Assembly (NCBI RefSeq): GCF_019748715.1
Contig: NZ_JACLBZ010000003.1
Coordinates: forward strand, 1-51,782
Source of the DNA: Sporosarcina aquimarina
GTDB taxonomy: Bacteria; Bacillota; Bacilli; Bacillales_A; Planococcaceae
Direction of reading: 5' to 3'
DNA: 51,782 nt
Shown here: positions 27,835-36,685 of the stretch, in pieces
Position numbering within the stretch: position 1 is the first letter of the stretch
How the letters are laid out: every line of letters starts with the position of its first letter
Position numbers and translations under genes: made by a program
The notes under the pieces: model-generated
What the model was told of the DNA's origin: nothing
The model's database searches: none
What the model saw: only the letters and a program-made list of their open reading frames with translations

Positions 27835-28074
27835 TTAAAAGACCTGTTCGACTTCCACGACGCCTGGCACTTCTTCAAGCAAAGCGCGCTCGATGCCTGC
27901 TTTAAGTGTGATTGTAGAACTTGGGCACGTACCACATGCACCTAGTAAGCGCAGCTTGACGATTCCTTCATCGATATCTACAAGTTCACAGTCTCCTCCA
28001 TCTCTCAAGAGGAATGGCCGTAATTTATCTAAAACTTCTTTAACCGGTTCGTATAGTTGAGTATCTGTTGTCAT
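27835..28074 (-). CDS. yutI: NifU C-terminal-domain Fe-S protein (YutI)
   Basis: A 79-residue NfuA-like protein consisting of the NifU C-terminal domain, with the cluster-binding CxxC in [15 protein letters not shown] near residue 46. It is a probable Fe-S scaffold or carrier. The ATG of [10 protein letters not shown] was chosen over a GTG three codons upstream that is too close to the AAAGGAG site. It is divergent from yuzD. Confidence 0.92.
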   Translation of the reverse strand: MTTDTQLYEPVKEVLDKLRPFLLRDGGDCELVDIDEGIVKLRLLGACGTCPSSTITLKAGIERALLEEVPGVVEVEQVF

Positions 28075-28160
28075 TGTAATCACTCTCTCCTTTCCTTATA
28101 ATACTTATTATAAACTGCCGAGCAGAAAAAATCCAATAATGATTCGGAGGATTGATGAAT

Positions 28161-28487
28161 ATGTCACAAACACCCGTTACAATTGAAGTGTTTGGTGCAG
28201 ATATAATCTGTGCCAGCTGTGTGAACGCTCCTTCTTCAAAAGACACGTACGAATGGCTTGAAGCCGCAATTGCAAGGAAGTATCCTGACCAACCTTTCAC
28301 CATCACGTACATTGATATCGACAATGAACTATCTGATGACCGGCAGAGAGAAATTGCAGAAAAAGTCCGAGATGACGAGTATTTTTATCCACTCGTCCTA
28401 ATTGAAGACGAGGTGATCGGCGAAGGATATATCCAGTTAAAACCAGTTTTTAAAGCAATGGAAACGCACGGTTATCATGCAGGATAA
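28161..28487 (+). CDS. yuzD: YuzD-like (DUF1462) thioredoxin-fold protein
   Basis: A 108-residue protein with the thioredoxin-like start VTIEVFGADIICASCVNAPS, where CxxC (CASC) sits near residue 17, followed by YEWLEAAIARKYPDQPF and IDIDNE. This matches YuzD/DUF1462, whose function is unknown. The gene is always found close to yutI or yuzB, which suggests a role in Fe-S or thiol chemistry. ATG codons at 28155 and 28161 are both possible after CGGAGG; the second is better spaced. Confidence 0.88.
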   Translation: MSQTPVTIEVFGADIICASCVNAPSSKDTYEWLEAAIARKYPDQPFTITYIDIDNELSDDRQREIAEKVRDDEYFYPLVLIEDEVIGEGYIQLKPVFKAMETHGYHAG

Positions 28488-28592
28488 ATTGATAATGGGA
28501 CTGAATAATTGAGAACCATTACGAGAATGTTTCGATCTGCTACACGATCTATACAATGTAGACTGACTTTAAAAACGCGCCAAATCAAATAG

Positions 28593-28618
28593 CAAAAGGG
28601 AGCTGTCTGAGCAGCTCC
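28593..28618 (-). terminator. Terminator after the broken small gene
   Basis: Stem GGAGCTG with CAGCTCC (28599-28605 and 28612-28618), followed on the minus strand by CTTTT. It lies 8 bases after the stop codon of the frameshifted small gene, supporting that gene as once real. Confidence 0.65.
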
Positions 28619-28626
28619 TTCATACT

Positions 28627-28801
28627 TTATGCCACTCTGACATAGATAGTCCAGCCATATTTCTCTCGCAACATTTCGGCAGCTTGTCCTGTAGCTTCCT
28701 CTGTTATGAAACGTTCTTCCCCACAAACGATATAGATAATTATCTACCAAAGGCGGCCCTGTCATTACTTCTCCACTCTTTTTCTTCAAGCAAAAAAACA
28801 A
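28627..28801 (-). pseudogene. Small gene (about 57 codons) broken by a one-base frameshift
   Basis: A TTG start 8 bases after GGAGG opens a frame reading MFFCLKKKSGEVMTGPPLVD. From about 28740 the protein-like sequence continues in the +1 frame as IYIVCGEERFITEEATGQ, then AAEMLREKYGWTIYVRVA and a stop. A terminator follows at once. Length is 58 codons plus one base, so a single inserted base explains it; programmed frameshifting or a sequencing error are alternatives. The first frame runs on as an open but unnatural sequence. I do not recognise the protein; it has one Cys, charged helices and a Trp near the end. Confidence 0.55.
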
Positions 28802-28829
28802 CGCTATTTCCTCCGCGATTCAAGATAAT

Positions 28830-28874
28830 AAAAAAGCCACCGACAGAGTTTTACGCTCCATGAGTGACCTTTTT
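28830..28874 (-). terminator. Terminator of yutJ
   Basis: An 11-bp stem with two G-U pairs in the minus-strand RNA (28864-28874 with 28830-28840) and a small inner GAG/CTC pairing, ending in a run of six T. Confidence 0.7.
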
Positions 28875-28878
28875 AGTA

Positions 28879-29946
28879 TTATCCATTGTGCCACTTATAC
28901 ATCCACAGTAAACCTGATTTCATCAGACGAGCAATTCGACCCGTGACTGTACGATCGGCCAAGTATGCAAATCCTTGTTTCTTTCCTAATGAACCCATGA
29001 ACCCTTTTAATTTCAACTCCGGCATTTCCTCCATGAGCGGCTCATTTTTCCAGAGTAGACGCAACACTTGTACTATCTGCTCTGCTTGAACCTCGGCCAA
29101 CTGTGCACTTGGTGCATGAGGAAGAGCAGCAACATCACCAACGACATAAACGTTCGTGTGGTTTGGTATCTGGTGATATTGGTTGAGTACAACTCGTCCT
29201 GAACGATCCTTTTGAACGTCCATTGCTTCAATTATTTGACTCGGTTTAATACCTGCAGTCCAAACGACCGCATCCACGTCAATCGTCTCTTCATGATTAT
29301 AAAGGACGGTTTGATCTACCTTCGTGATATTCGAATTGGCGACCACTTCTACTTCGTGCTTGTCAAACCAATCCTTTACATATTTACTCAAACGTTCTGG
29401 AAAATCGCGCAGAATCCGAGGGCTGCGGTCAAATAGTTTAATCTTCAGATCAGGACGACTCTCACGCAATTCGCTCGCCAGCTCGATTCCGCTTAAACCT
29501 GCCCCTACAATACCTACAGTTGCTCCACCACTTAAACCTAGAAGCGTTTGATACGTTGTTCTTGACTTGCCGATTGTCTGAATGCTCAGCGTATTTTCTT
29601 CCGCGCCAGGGACGTTGTGGAAGTTATCTACGCAACCTAAGCCGATCACTAAATCGTCATACGTAAGTGTTTGGCCGTCAACTAGCAACACTTCTTTTTC
29701 ACCAGGCTTAATTTCTTTAATCTCGCCCTCTACTACTTTCAATTGTTCATGGTTAGGAATAGCTACCCGAATTTCAGAATCAGGCACTGTTCCTGCAGCC
29801 AACGCATAAAATTCCGTTTTCAAACTATGAAATGGTGTCCTGTCGACAAGTGTGATTTCTATATCTTTCGGCAAATCCTTATTTAGGAGACGAAGTAGAA
29901 TTCGCATATTTCCATAACCGGCACCTAGTAACAATAATTTCCTCAT
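28879..29946 (-). CDS. yutJ: NADH dehydrogenase-like flavoprotein (YutJ)
   Basis: A 355-residue flavoprotein of the NDH-2 family. It has FAD-binding LLLGAGYGNMRILLRLL near residue 4, NADH-binding VGIVGAGLSGIELASELR near 147, and VYVVGDVAALP near 262. It is shorter than YumB and more divergent, and whether it transfers electrons to quinone is not known. The ATG follows GAAGGAGAAC. Divergent from yuzB, as in B. subtilis. Confidence 0.9.
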   Translation of the reverse strand: MRKLLLLGAGYGNMRILLRLLNKDLPKDIEITLVDRTPFHSLKTEFYALAAGTVPDSEIRVAIPNHEQLKVVEGEIKEIKPGEKEVLLVDGQTLTYDDLVIGLGCVDNFHNVPGAEENTLSIQTIGKSRTTYQTLLGLSGGATVGIVGAGLSGIELASELRESRPDLKIKLFDRSPRILRDFPERLSKYVKDWFDKHEVEVVANSNITKVDQTVLYNHEETIDVDAVVWTAGIKPSQIIEAMDVQKDRSGRVVLNQYHQIPNHTNVYVVGDVAALPHAPSAQLAEVQAEQIVQVLRLLWKNEPLMEEMPELKLKGFMGSLGKKQGFAYLADRTVTGRIARLMKSGLLWMYKWHNG

Positions 29947-30084
29947 AATGTTCTCCTTCTATGTCTATTTTCCGCTCAAAGCTCATTTGTTATTATAGCA
30001 GTTTGTGATACTTTTCACAATATGCCATGTTCATTGACGCCTCTCTAAAAAAAGAGTACCATTTCTAGTAGCGAGGTGAGAATG

Positions 30085-30321
30085 ATGAACCCTATCGTAG
30101 AGTTTTGCATCAGTAATTTGGCGAGTGGTTCTTATCCGGTATTTGAGACATTAGAAAGAGACCCGAACATTGATGTACTAGAATACGGATGCTTGAGCTA
30201 CTGTACAAAATGTACAGATACTTTATACGCAATCGTCAACGGCGAACTTGTCGAAGCGGATACTGCTGACGAATTGACAGCACGCATTTATCAATTCATT
30301 GAAGAAAATCCGCTTTTTTAA
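30085..30321 (+). CDS. yuzB: YuzB-like (DUF1450) small Cys-rich protein
   Basis: A 78-residue protein starting MNPIVEFC, with conserved Cys in that motif and in EYGCLSYCTKCTD near residues 36-48, and the typical end FIEENPLF. The family has a thioredoxin- or ferredoxin-like shape and unknown function. The chosen ATG lies 8 bases after GAGG; the GTG at 30076 overlaps the ribosome site. Confidence 0.9.
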   Translation: MNPIVEFCISNLASGSYPVFETLERDPNIDVLEYGCLSYCTKCTDTLYAIVNGELVEADTADELTARIYQFIEENPLF

Positions 30322-30334
30322 TCATATAGCAAAT

Positions 30335-30368
30335 AGCATAGTTCTCTACGGGCACTATGCTTATTTTT
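30335..30368. terminator. Bidirectional terminator between yuzB and yutF
   Basis: Stem AGCATAGT with ACTATGCT (30335-30342, 30354-30361), then a T run; overlaps the end of yutF. Confidence 0.8.
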
Positions 30369-31128
30369 TTGGCCAATCCCCTAGTGAAGACAGTACATAG
30401 GTCGGCAGCAACTCTTTTATCAGCACCTCATCCAGCGGAGTCACACCTGTCGCTACATACGCCGTGTCTATTCCATAGCGTATCCCTGCTAAAATGTCCG
30501 TATCGTAATTATCCCCGATCATTACCATTTCTTCCTTTTCATATGCACCTTGCTGCTGAATAAACTGCAGCATATGCGGCTCTGGTTTTCCTACAACGAT
30601 AGGTTTTTCGCCGCTAGCGACCTCCATCAAATGAAGAAACGAACCATTTCCTGGTACGAGACCTTTTTCAGTCGGAAATTTCACGTCTTGATTGGTCCCT
30701 AAAAAGCGAGCGCCATTTCGAATCGCAAGACAAGCTTCCGCTAATTTGCTGTAAGTAATTTGACGGTCAAGCCCCATCATTACAACGTCTGGGTTTTTCG
30801 TTGTAAGCGTAATTTGTTCCGCCTCTAATGCCTCTTCCAGCCCTTCCTCGCCTATCATCATGACACTTGCCCCTGCATAATATTGTTTACAATATCTAGC
30901 AAGTGCTATGGCTGAATTCATAATATGATCAATATCTGTCAGCACACCAAATTCAGCTAATTTCTTTTGCTGTGCGGCCCGTGTCAAAGCCGCATTATTC
31001 GTAATGAAATATGTTTCTGCGCCTTCTGCCTGACAGTCAGTTACGAAATCGACCGCCTCAACAATAGGTTCTTTACCACGATACATTGTGCCATCCAAAT
31101 CGAGACAATATGCCTTATACTCTCCCAT
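30361..31128 (-). CDS. yutF: HAD-superfamily NagD-like phosphatase (YutF)
   Basis: A 255-residue class IIA HAD hydrolase. The nucleophile motif CLDLDGTMYRG lies near residue 7, motif II in YFITNNA near 41, a Lys in VGKPEPHM near 180, and the acidic motif MIGDNYDTDI near 205. B. subtilis YutF is a promiscuous sugar-phosphate/nucleotide phosphatase. The chosen ATG is 8 bases after GGAG; another ATG two codons earlier overlaps the yutE stop (TAATG). Coupled translation with yutE is likely either way. Confidence 0.92.
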   Translation of the reverse strand: MGEYKAYCLDLDGTMYRGKEPIVEAVDFVTDCQAEGAETYFITNNAALTRAAQQKKLAEFGVLTDIDHIMNSAIALARYCKQYYAGASVMMIGEEGLEEALEAEQITLTTKNPDVVMMGLDRQITYSKLAEACLAIRNGARFLGTNQDVKFPTEKGLVPGNGSFLHLMEVASGEKPIVVGKPEPHMLQFIQQQGAYEKEEMVMIGDNYDTDILAGIRYGIDTAYVATGVTPLDEVLIKELLPTYVLSSLGDWPKK

Positions 31129-31133
31129 ACCCA

Positions 31134-31580
31134 TTACTCCGTCGGCAGAAACGCAGAAACTGGTCCTAGTTCATTCGTCAAATAATCCCGTACTTGCTTC
31201 GGAAATTGTTTTAGTTCGTTTGACGTTTCTCGGATAGCCGTTTCTACTTCTGCTGTTTCTACTTCAACAAATTGACGTACAATCATAGGTCGTAAGGAAA
31301 TTAATGCTTTCAAAGGATCCGCTTGTTCCGGCTTAATCACTTTTTCATCCTCTAAAATATCGATGATGTCATCGTAACTTCCCGGATCTCTCATAATGAA
31401 TCCATCAATCATCGAGTTCCCTACATCGATAATTCCTTCTATTAAACCGTGCGCAATACGCTCAAGTGCAAGTTTATTTATTTCGCTTTGTTGCCAGCTG
31501 TTTTCCTTTTCGAAAAGTTGAATTAATTTTTCCATATAAGCAAGTGTCTTTCTGATTTGTTTTTGATCGACAAAATACAT
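31134..31580 (-). CDS. yutE: YutE-like DUF86/HepT-domain protein
   Basis: A 148-residue, all-helical HEPN-type (DUF86) protein with LALERIAHGLIEGIIDVGNSMI near residue 38. Stand-alone YutE is common in Bacilli; HepT relatives are toxins paired with a nucleotidyltransferase MntA. No MntA partner is present here, so a housekeeping or lost-toxin role is more likely. The ATG follows GAGGAGG. It forms a two-gene unit with yutF. Confidence 0.88.
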   Translation of the reverse strand: MYFVDQKQIRKTLAYMEKLIQLFEKENSWQQSEINKLALERIAHGLIEGIIDVGNSMIDGFIMRDPGSYDDIIDILEDEKVIKPEQADPLKALISLRPMIVRQFVEVETAEVETAIRETSNELKQFPKQVRDYLTNELGPVSAFLPTE

Positions 31581-31639
31581 GATCTGTATTCCTCCTCATC
31601 ATTTTTCTCTTTCTATCTTATCATATTTTCATCCAAACA

Positions 31640-31669
31640 AATAAAAGCTGCGGGCAATTGCTCGCAGCT
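31640..31669 (-). terminator. Terminator of lipA-yutD
   Basis: A 10-bp stem with one G-T pair (31646-31655 with 31660-31669), followed on the minus strand by TTTTATT. Confidence 0.8.
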
Positions 31670-31680
31670 CTCACTTTATT

Positions 31681-32001
31681 TTACTCAGTTTCTTGTGGTT
31701 CGGTTTTTACTTTACCAATCTTCTTCAAAATGAAATACGCACAGCCAAAATTGCAGTATTCATAAATATAATCCTGAACGGTGCTGATCTTTGTTTCATA
31801 AGTCGATTTTGCATTGCGGTCTTCAAAAAAACCTTTCAATCGCAATTGACCGTATCCCCAATCGCCAAGGATGTAATCATACTTCAACAATACTTCACTG
31901 AATCGTTCGTTCAGTGCCTCTTCATCAAAGCCGTCCCGAAACTCTTCTGCTAGCTCATATTGTACATTCTCTAAAATAACCATTCGATTCTTCACTTCCA
32001 T
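31681..32001 (-). CDS. yutD: YutD-like (DUF1027) protein
   Basis: A 106-residue soluble protein with the YutD signature YDYILGDWGYGQLRLKGFF near residue 41 and YIYEYCNFGCAYFILKK near 78. Its function is unknown. It starts one base after the lipA stop, so the two are a single unit. Some homologues begin at the later Met (MVILENV), 18 bases downstream. Confidence 0.88.
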   Translation of the reverse strand: MEVKNRMVILENVQYELAEEFRDGFDEEALNERFSEVLLKYDYILGDWGYGQLRLKGFFEDRNAKSTYETKISTVQDYIYEYCNFGCAYFILKKIGKVKTEPQETE

Positions 32002-32002
32002 A

Positions 32003-32953
32003 TTAACTGCTCGCTTGCTGTTCTAACTCAAGCTGCTTGTCACCTTGACGTTGCTTTTCTTTAGCAGCAGCATTGACCTGCTCATCCGCATGATAGCTTG
32101 AGCGCACAAGTGGTCCTGCCTCACAATGGGAGAACCCTTTTTCCATTGCAATTTTGCGTAATTCACCAAACTCGTCTGGTGAATAGTATTTTACCACTTT
32201 CGCATGCTTTTTGGTCGGCTGCAAATATTGACCGATTGTCATGATATCCACATCATGTGCGCGGAGATCATCCATTGTTTCAATAATCTCTTCAACAGTC
32301 TCACCGAGTCCCACCATTAATGACGACTTAGTTGGAATTACTGGGTACATCTCTTTAGCACGAGCCAATAGTTCCAATGAGCGATCATACGTGGCACGCG
32401 CTCGGATTCTAGGCGTTAACCGGCGCACGGTTTCAATATTGTGATTTAATATATCTGGCTTCGCATCCATCAGACGCTGTAAATTATCACGATCTCCTCC
32501 CATATCAGATGGCAGGACTTCGATTGTTGTGAATGGATTTTTACGGCGAATGGCACGGATCGTCTCTGCAAAAATAGCAGAACCGCCATCTTTCAAATCA
32601 TCACGTGCAACTGCAGTCACGACAACATGTTTCAAATTCATCAACTCAACTGAATCTGCCACGCGCTCTGGCTCGGCAGTGTCCAATTCATTTGGCAAGC
32701 CTGTTTTAACTGCACAGAAACGACAAGCCCTTGTACATACAGCGCCCAAAATCATAAATGTAGCAGTTCGACGCTCGCCCCAACACTCATGAATATTCGG
32801 ACAACGAGCTTCTTCGCAAACTGTATGTAGATTTTTCTCGCGCATTAACTTCTTTAAACCTGTATAGTTCTCATTGGTGTTCAGCTTAATCTTCAGCCAA
32901 TCGGGCTTCTTAATATGCTCTGATTTTCTTCCGGTTTCAGGTCTACAGGACAA
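32003..32953 (-). CDS. lipA: Lipoyl synthase
   Basis: A radical-SAM enzyme that inserts two sulfur atoms into octanoyl groups on lipoyl domains. Both Fe-S sites are complete: the auxiliary [12 protein letters not shown] near residue 45 and the radical-[11 protein letters not shown] near 72. The C-terminal [15 protein letters not shown] is also present. The TTG start ([10 protein letters not shown]) lies 9 bases after GGAG and gives 316 residues, normal for Bacilli; the ATG eight codons earlier lacks a ribosome site. The auxiliary cluster is consumed in each turnover, so the nearby Fe-S carrier genes fit. Confidence 0.94.
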   Translation of the reverse strand: MSCRPETGRKSEHIKKPDWLKIKLNTNENYTGLKKLMREKNLHTVCEEARCPNIHECWGERRTATFMILGAVCTRACRFCAVKTGLPNELDTAEPERVADSVELMNLKHVVVTAVARDDLKDGGSAIFAETIRAIRRKNPFTTIEVLPSDMGGDRDNLQRLMDAKPDILNHNIETVRRLTPRIRARATYDRSLELLARAKEMYPVIPTKSSLMVGLGETVEEIIETMDDLRAHDVDIMTIGQYLQPTKKHAKVVKYYSPDEFGELRKIAMEKGFSHCEAGPLVRSSYHADEQVNAAAKEKQRQGDKQLELEQQASS

Positions 32954-33069
32954 CGCTACCGACTCCATTCTGATCATAGATTCTACTCATGCCAATGTAA
33001 CATAAATTCTGAAAATCTTCAATTGGGATTGCCCTCCTGACAGTTTGGCAAGAAGCGCGCCAGACCAAA

Positions 33070-33102
33070 AAACGTCTGCAGCAATTTTGGCTGCAGACGT
33101 TT
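33070..33102 (-). terminator. Terminator of the NSS transporter unit
   Basis: A perfect 13-bp stem (33070-33082 with 33090-33102) around a 7-base loop, just after the small-subunit stop. Confidence 0.88.
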
Positions 33103-33110
33103 CGTATTTT

Positions 33111-33245
33111 TTATTCAACCTTAAACTTTTTCTTGAATTTAGTCAGAACAGAGGCATAGAAGATGCTTAAAAACAGACCACCCCAGATGATGATCACACC
33201 GACTAACATCATAAGAATAGCAGAGCCGCTCATTCCTGTATCCAT
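33111..33245 (-). CDS. metS: Small subunit of methionine/alanine-type NSS importer
   Basis: A 44-residue single-helix membrane protein, MDTGMSGSAILMMLVGVIII then WGGLFLSIFYASV and a Lys-rich tail. It is of the type found directly after NSS-family carriers and named MetS in Corynebacterium MetPS. The ATG follows the transporter stop with no gap, so translation is coupled. The small size makes it easy to miss. It is probably needed for transport activity. Terminated at 33070-33102. Confidence 0.8.
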   Translation of the reverse strand: MDTGMSGSAILMMLVGVIIIWGGLFLSIFYASVLTKFKKKFKVE

Positions 33246-34766
33246 TTAAAGCCCTCCTTTGTCTTCTTCGTAATCAGTAGCAACACGCGTGTTGTTTTTC
33301 CATTTCAGTGAAGTGAAAACAATCGACATCACGAATGCACCGATAGCAACCGGCCAACCCATTGTCCATAAGAATGAAGTAGGATAGCCTTCATAGTTTT
33401 CAGCGATATTGTCTTTAATCAGGAAGAACAGCATCGTTCCAAGTACAACCGGTGTAATGAATGTCAATGAAACTTTCCACCACCAGCCCAAACGAATATC
33501 AGACACCGCATTGGCATGTTGTTCGAAAACACCGAGTTTTCTGAAAACCCAAGCCAGCAAGATGACTTCTACAAGTCCGATGACTGCAATTCCGAATTGG
33601 TTGATAAAGTAGTCTGCTACATCGAGGAAGTATAAACCGCCTTTCGTCGCATATAGCATAGAGATTAATCCCGAAAGTCCGACACCAATGAACACAGAAC
33701 GTCTTCTCGAAATATTGAATTTATCCGCCATTCCTGCGATATATGTTTCACATATCGAAATGAGAGAGGTCAGACCGGCGAGCACAAGTGACAGGAAGAA
33801 GAATGCACCGAATATCCCGTTCATTCCTGGCATTTGATTGATGATTTCCGGGAACACGACGAAGGCGAGACCTACTCCAGCCGAAGCAACGTCTCCCACA
33901 TCCACACCCTGTGAAGTCGCCATGAATCCCAGCACTGCGAAGACCCCGATTCCTGCAAGCAATTCAACTGAAGAGTTTGCAAACCCCGTGATGAATGCGT
34001 TATTTGTAATATCCGATTTCTTCGGCAAATAACTGGAGTATGTTATCATGATGGCGAACGCAATCGATAAACTAAAGAAAATATGTCCATATGCCGCGAC
34101 CCACACACGCGGACTTAATAACTTATCAATATCCGGTTTGAAGAAAGCATCCAAACCTACCATCGCTCCGTCAAGAGTAATCGCACGAATGACGACGAAT
34201 AAAAAGAGTATAAATAGGACAGGAATAAATATCCGATTCGCCAACTCGATCCCTTTCTTGACTCCGCCCAGCAAGATGATAAAACAAATCGCCCAGACGA
34301 GCAACAGCGGCAATGCTACTCCTCCAACCAAACCTCCAACTTCTCCCGGGTTATCCGCTATTTTTAAGACGTCCCCAAAGAAGAAAGCCTCAGGGTCTTT
34401 TCCCCAAGATAAACTAAACGAATAAATCGTGTACTTCATGGCCCATGCAATAATCACGGCGTAATAAGTGGATATGACAAAGGATACAAATATCCCCCAC
34501 CAACCTAGAAATTCTGTCTTTTTTCCATTCAAACGGAAAAAAGATAATGGTGCCGATCCACGATATTTATGACCGATCGTGAATTCCAAGATTAAAATCG
34601 GAATACCAGCGGTCAATAGCGCGAACAAATAGGGGATAAAAAATGCCCCGCCGCCATTTTCATATGCGACATAAGGAAAGCGCCAAATATTACCAAGCCC
34701 GACTGCCGAACCCACTGCCGCTAATATAAAACCAGCTCTCGTTCCCCACTGCGAACGATTTTCCAT
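33246..34766 (-). CDS. Sodium-dependent amino-acid transporter, NSS family
   Basis: A 506-residue LeuT-fold carrier with about twelve helices. The first helix has the classical GSAVGLGNIWRFPYVAYENG (residues near 19-38) that forms Na+ and substrate contacts, and FFSLSIAFAIMITYSSYL lies near 240. The ATG was chosen 8 bases after GGAGGAAG; 11 extra codons upstream lack a site. The partner MetS-like subunit suggests methionine and alanine as substrates, by analogy with MetPS. No SAM or Met riboswitch is seen upstream. Confidence 0.9.
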   Translation of the reverse strand: MENRSQWGTRAGFILAAVGSAVGLGNIWRFPYVAYENGGGAFFIPYLFALLTAGIPILILEFTIGHKYRGSAPLSFFRLNGKKTEFLGWWGIFVSFVISTYYAVIIAWAMKYTIYSFSLSWGKDPEAFFFGDVLKIADNPGEVGGLVGGVALPLLLVWAICFIILLGGVKKGIELANRIFIPVLFILFLFVVIRAITLDGAMVGLDAFFKPDIDKLLSPRVWVAAYGHIFFSLSIAFAIMITYSSYLPKKSDITNNAFITGFANSSVELLAGIGVFAVLGFMATSQGVDVGDVASAGVGLAFVVFPEIINQMPGMNGIFGAFFFLSLVLAGLTSLISICETYIAGMADKFNISRRRSVFIGVGLSGLISMLYATKGGLYFLDVADYFINQFGIAVIGLVEVILLAWVFRKLGVFEQHANAVSDIRLGWWWKVSLTFITPVVLGTMLFFLIKDNIAENYEGYPTSFLWTMGWPVAIGAFVMSIVFTSLKWKNNTRVATDYEEDKGGL

Positions 34767-34883
34767 ACTACTTCCTCCTTTTAGTGTATTGTTGTTCAAA
34801 ACTTACCACCATTCACTATTTTCCGATAATTTAAGTTTTGTATATTTAGTATAAACAGGACAGTAAAAGATGTCAAAACAATT

Positions 34884-34924
34884 TTAGACTAAGAGTGTGA
34901 ATCTTGCTGACACTCTTAGTCTAA
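34884..34924 (-). terminator. Terminator of the NhaC-family gene
   Basis: A perfect 15-bp stem (34884-34898 with 34910-34924) with an 11-base loop. Confidence 0.85.
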
Positions 34925-34929
34925 AGTTT

Positions 34930-36498
34930 TTAAGCCACTTGCGCTTGACGCTTTTTACCTTTAGCCGTCCAGTACGTGAATAATACTATCAATGCTATAA
35001 TAACAGCTACTAAACCAATCCAAACGGAACCAGTCATGCCTAGAACAAAATAACCAAGTGCTGACACGCCAGCAGCCACCAATGCGTACGGCAATTGTGT
35101 TGCTACGTGATCCATATGATTACAGCCTGCACCCGTTGAAGAAAGGATTGTCGTATCGGAAATCGGCGAACAGTGATCTCCGAAAACCGCCCCAGCAAGA
35201 ACTGCAGATAACGCTGGCAATAATAATTCGGGTTCTGCGTTGACCATAATTGTGCCGGCAATCGGCAATAGAATTCCAAACGATCCCCATGAAGTTCCCG
35301 TTGAAAATGCCATCAGTCCCGCCAGAATGAATATCAATACCGGCAAGAAAGCTACTGGAATATTCAATTGATCTACCATTGTTGACAGGAAAAGACCTGT
35401 ATCAAGTGTAGCAATTAACTCAGTTAAGCCCCAAGCGAAAATCAAAATCAGAATCGCTGGCATCATCGCTTTCAAACCGCTGATGAATGCACGGCCCATC
35501 CAAGAAACACTTGCTGTTTTATTCACTTTCATTTGCAGAACATATAAGAACATAGCCAACAGTGTAGCTGTAACGCCACCAACTACTAATGATTTCGGCA
35601 CATCTGTATTTTCGAATATAGCCCAAATATCGAAGACACCCGCTTCTTGATAGCCAGTATAGACCATCATTCCAAGCGTCACGACAATTAACGTCACGAT
35701 AGGTGCAACCAGATCGCGAACTTTCCCATAAGAGTGTTCAGGAAACTCTTCTTTCAGCTCACCTGGTATCTCTTTTTCCGGATCATACAGCAAACCTTCA
35801 TTTACTGCCCGATCTTCATGTTTCTTCATTTCAAAGAAATCATTATTCGTCCAAGCGAAGAAAAAGACCATGGACAATGTGGCGATTACATAGAAATTCA
35901 TCGGCGCCATCAGAATAAAGGCAGTTAACGGCGAATAGCTAACAGCGGCTGTCGTCCCAAGTATAAGAGCAAGCTGCCCGATCAAGAATGCCCCCCAACT
36001 TGAAATTGGAGATACTACGCAAATCGGTGCAGACGTAGAATCAATGAAATAAGCTAGTTTTGCACGAGATATTTTATGCTGATCCGTAATCGGTCTTGCA
36101 ATTTGTCCAACCGCTAAAGAGTTAAAGTAGTCATCTACAAAAATTGCGATTCCCAAAATCATCGTCAACAGTTTCGCTCCACGCTGCGTACGAATTCGTG
36201 TGACCGCCCATCTCGCAAAGGCCGCACTGCCGCCGGACAGGCTGACAAATGCCGTAATGACACCAAGCAATAATAAAAACAACATAATAAATATATTATA
36301 CGTATTCAATCCGTCATCCCAAAATGAAATCGTCATAGCTGTCCAAACATTTTTCAATGTTTCCATTGGGGAAAATTCCGCGATGAGTAAAGCGGCTGTG
36401 ACAATCCCAGCTCCTAACGATAGTAATACTCTCCTCGTCACCAATACCATCACGATAGCGATAACAGGAGGCAAAATGGATACCCATGTTCCAATCAT
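34930..36498 (-). CDS. lysW: NhaC-superfamily transporter, probable lysine transporter LysW
   Basis: A 522-residue membrane protein of the NhaC/ArsB-NhaD ion-transporter group with about twelve helices. Characteristic stretches are AIFVDDYFNSLAVGQIARP near residue 120, STSAPICVVSPISSWGAFLIG near 155, and AVFGDHCSPISDTTILSSTG near 440. By sequence alone it would be called a Na+/H+ antiporter. However, it lies directly behind a complete lysine riboswitch with terminator. NhaC-type genes under that riboswitch (L-box) have been proposed to be lysine transporters, named LysW. I infer Na+- or H+-coupled lysine uptake. The ATG follows GAGGAGG. Confidence 0.85.
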   Translation of the reverse strand: MIGTWVSILPPVIAIVMVLVTRRVLLSLGAGIVTAALLIAEFSPMETLKNVWTAMTISFWDDGLNTYNIFIMLFLLLLGVITAFVSLSGGSAAFARWAVTRIRTQRGAKLLTMILGIAIFVDDYFNSLAVGQIARPITDQHKISRAKLAYFIDSTSAPICVVSPISSWGAFLIGQLALILGTTAAVSYSPLTAFILMAPMNFYVIATLSMVFFFAWTNNDFFEMKKHEDRAVNEGLLYDPEKEIPGELKEEFPEHSYGKVRDLVAPIVTLIVVTLGMMVYTGYQEAGVFDIWAIFENTDVPKSLVVGGVTATLLAMFLYVLQMKVNKTASVSWMGRAFISGLKAMMPAILILIFAWGLTELIATLDTGLFLSTMVDQLNIPVAFLPVLIFILAGLMAFSTGTSWGSFGILLPIAGTIMVNAEPELLLPALSAVLAGAVFGDHCSPISDTTILSSTGAGCNHMDHVATQLPYALVAAGVSALGYFVLGMTGSVWIGLVAVIIALIVLFTYWTAKGKKRQAQVA

Positions 36499-36576
36499 AT
36501 TAATTCCTCCTCTTTCTAGTCGGTAGATTGTATCGAAAAGTAGATGGTCAGTCGAAGAAGGGAAAGCCTATTACAG

Positions 36577-36622
36577 AGAAAAAGCCGACTCCAACATGTT
36601 ACAAACGTGTAGGAGTCGGCTT
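36577..36622 (-). terminator. Riboswitch-controlled terminator
   Basis: Stem AAGCCGACTCC with GGAGTCGGCTT (36582-36592 and 36612-36622), followed by TTTTT on the minus strand. It lies between the lysine aptamer and the lysW start and would end transcription when lysine is bound. Confidence 0.88.
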
Positions 36623-36685
36623 AACAGTTCATCTGCGAATCAATCATCATGTACAAGATAAATGGATACGGATCATCCGGCTGTT

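Noticed and set aside
28475..28801. 108-codon minus-strand frame as one intact gene
   Set aside because: After about 20 codons the protein-like sequence continues in another frame, and the frame runs through the terminator into the end of yuzD; only the frameshifted reading makes sense.
31134..31580. HepT/MntA toxin-antitoxin pair at yutE
   Set aside because: No nucleotidyltransferase partner is adjacent; yutE lies in its usual conserved yut context.
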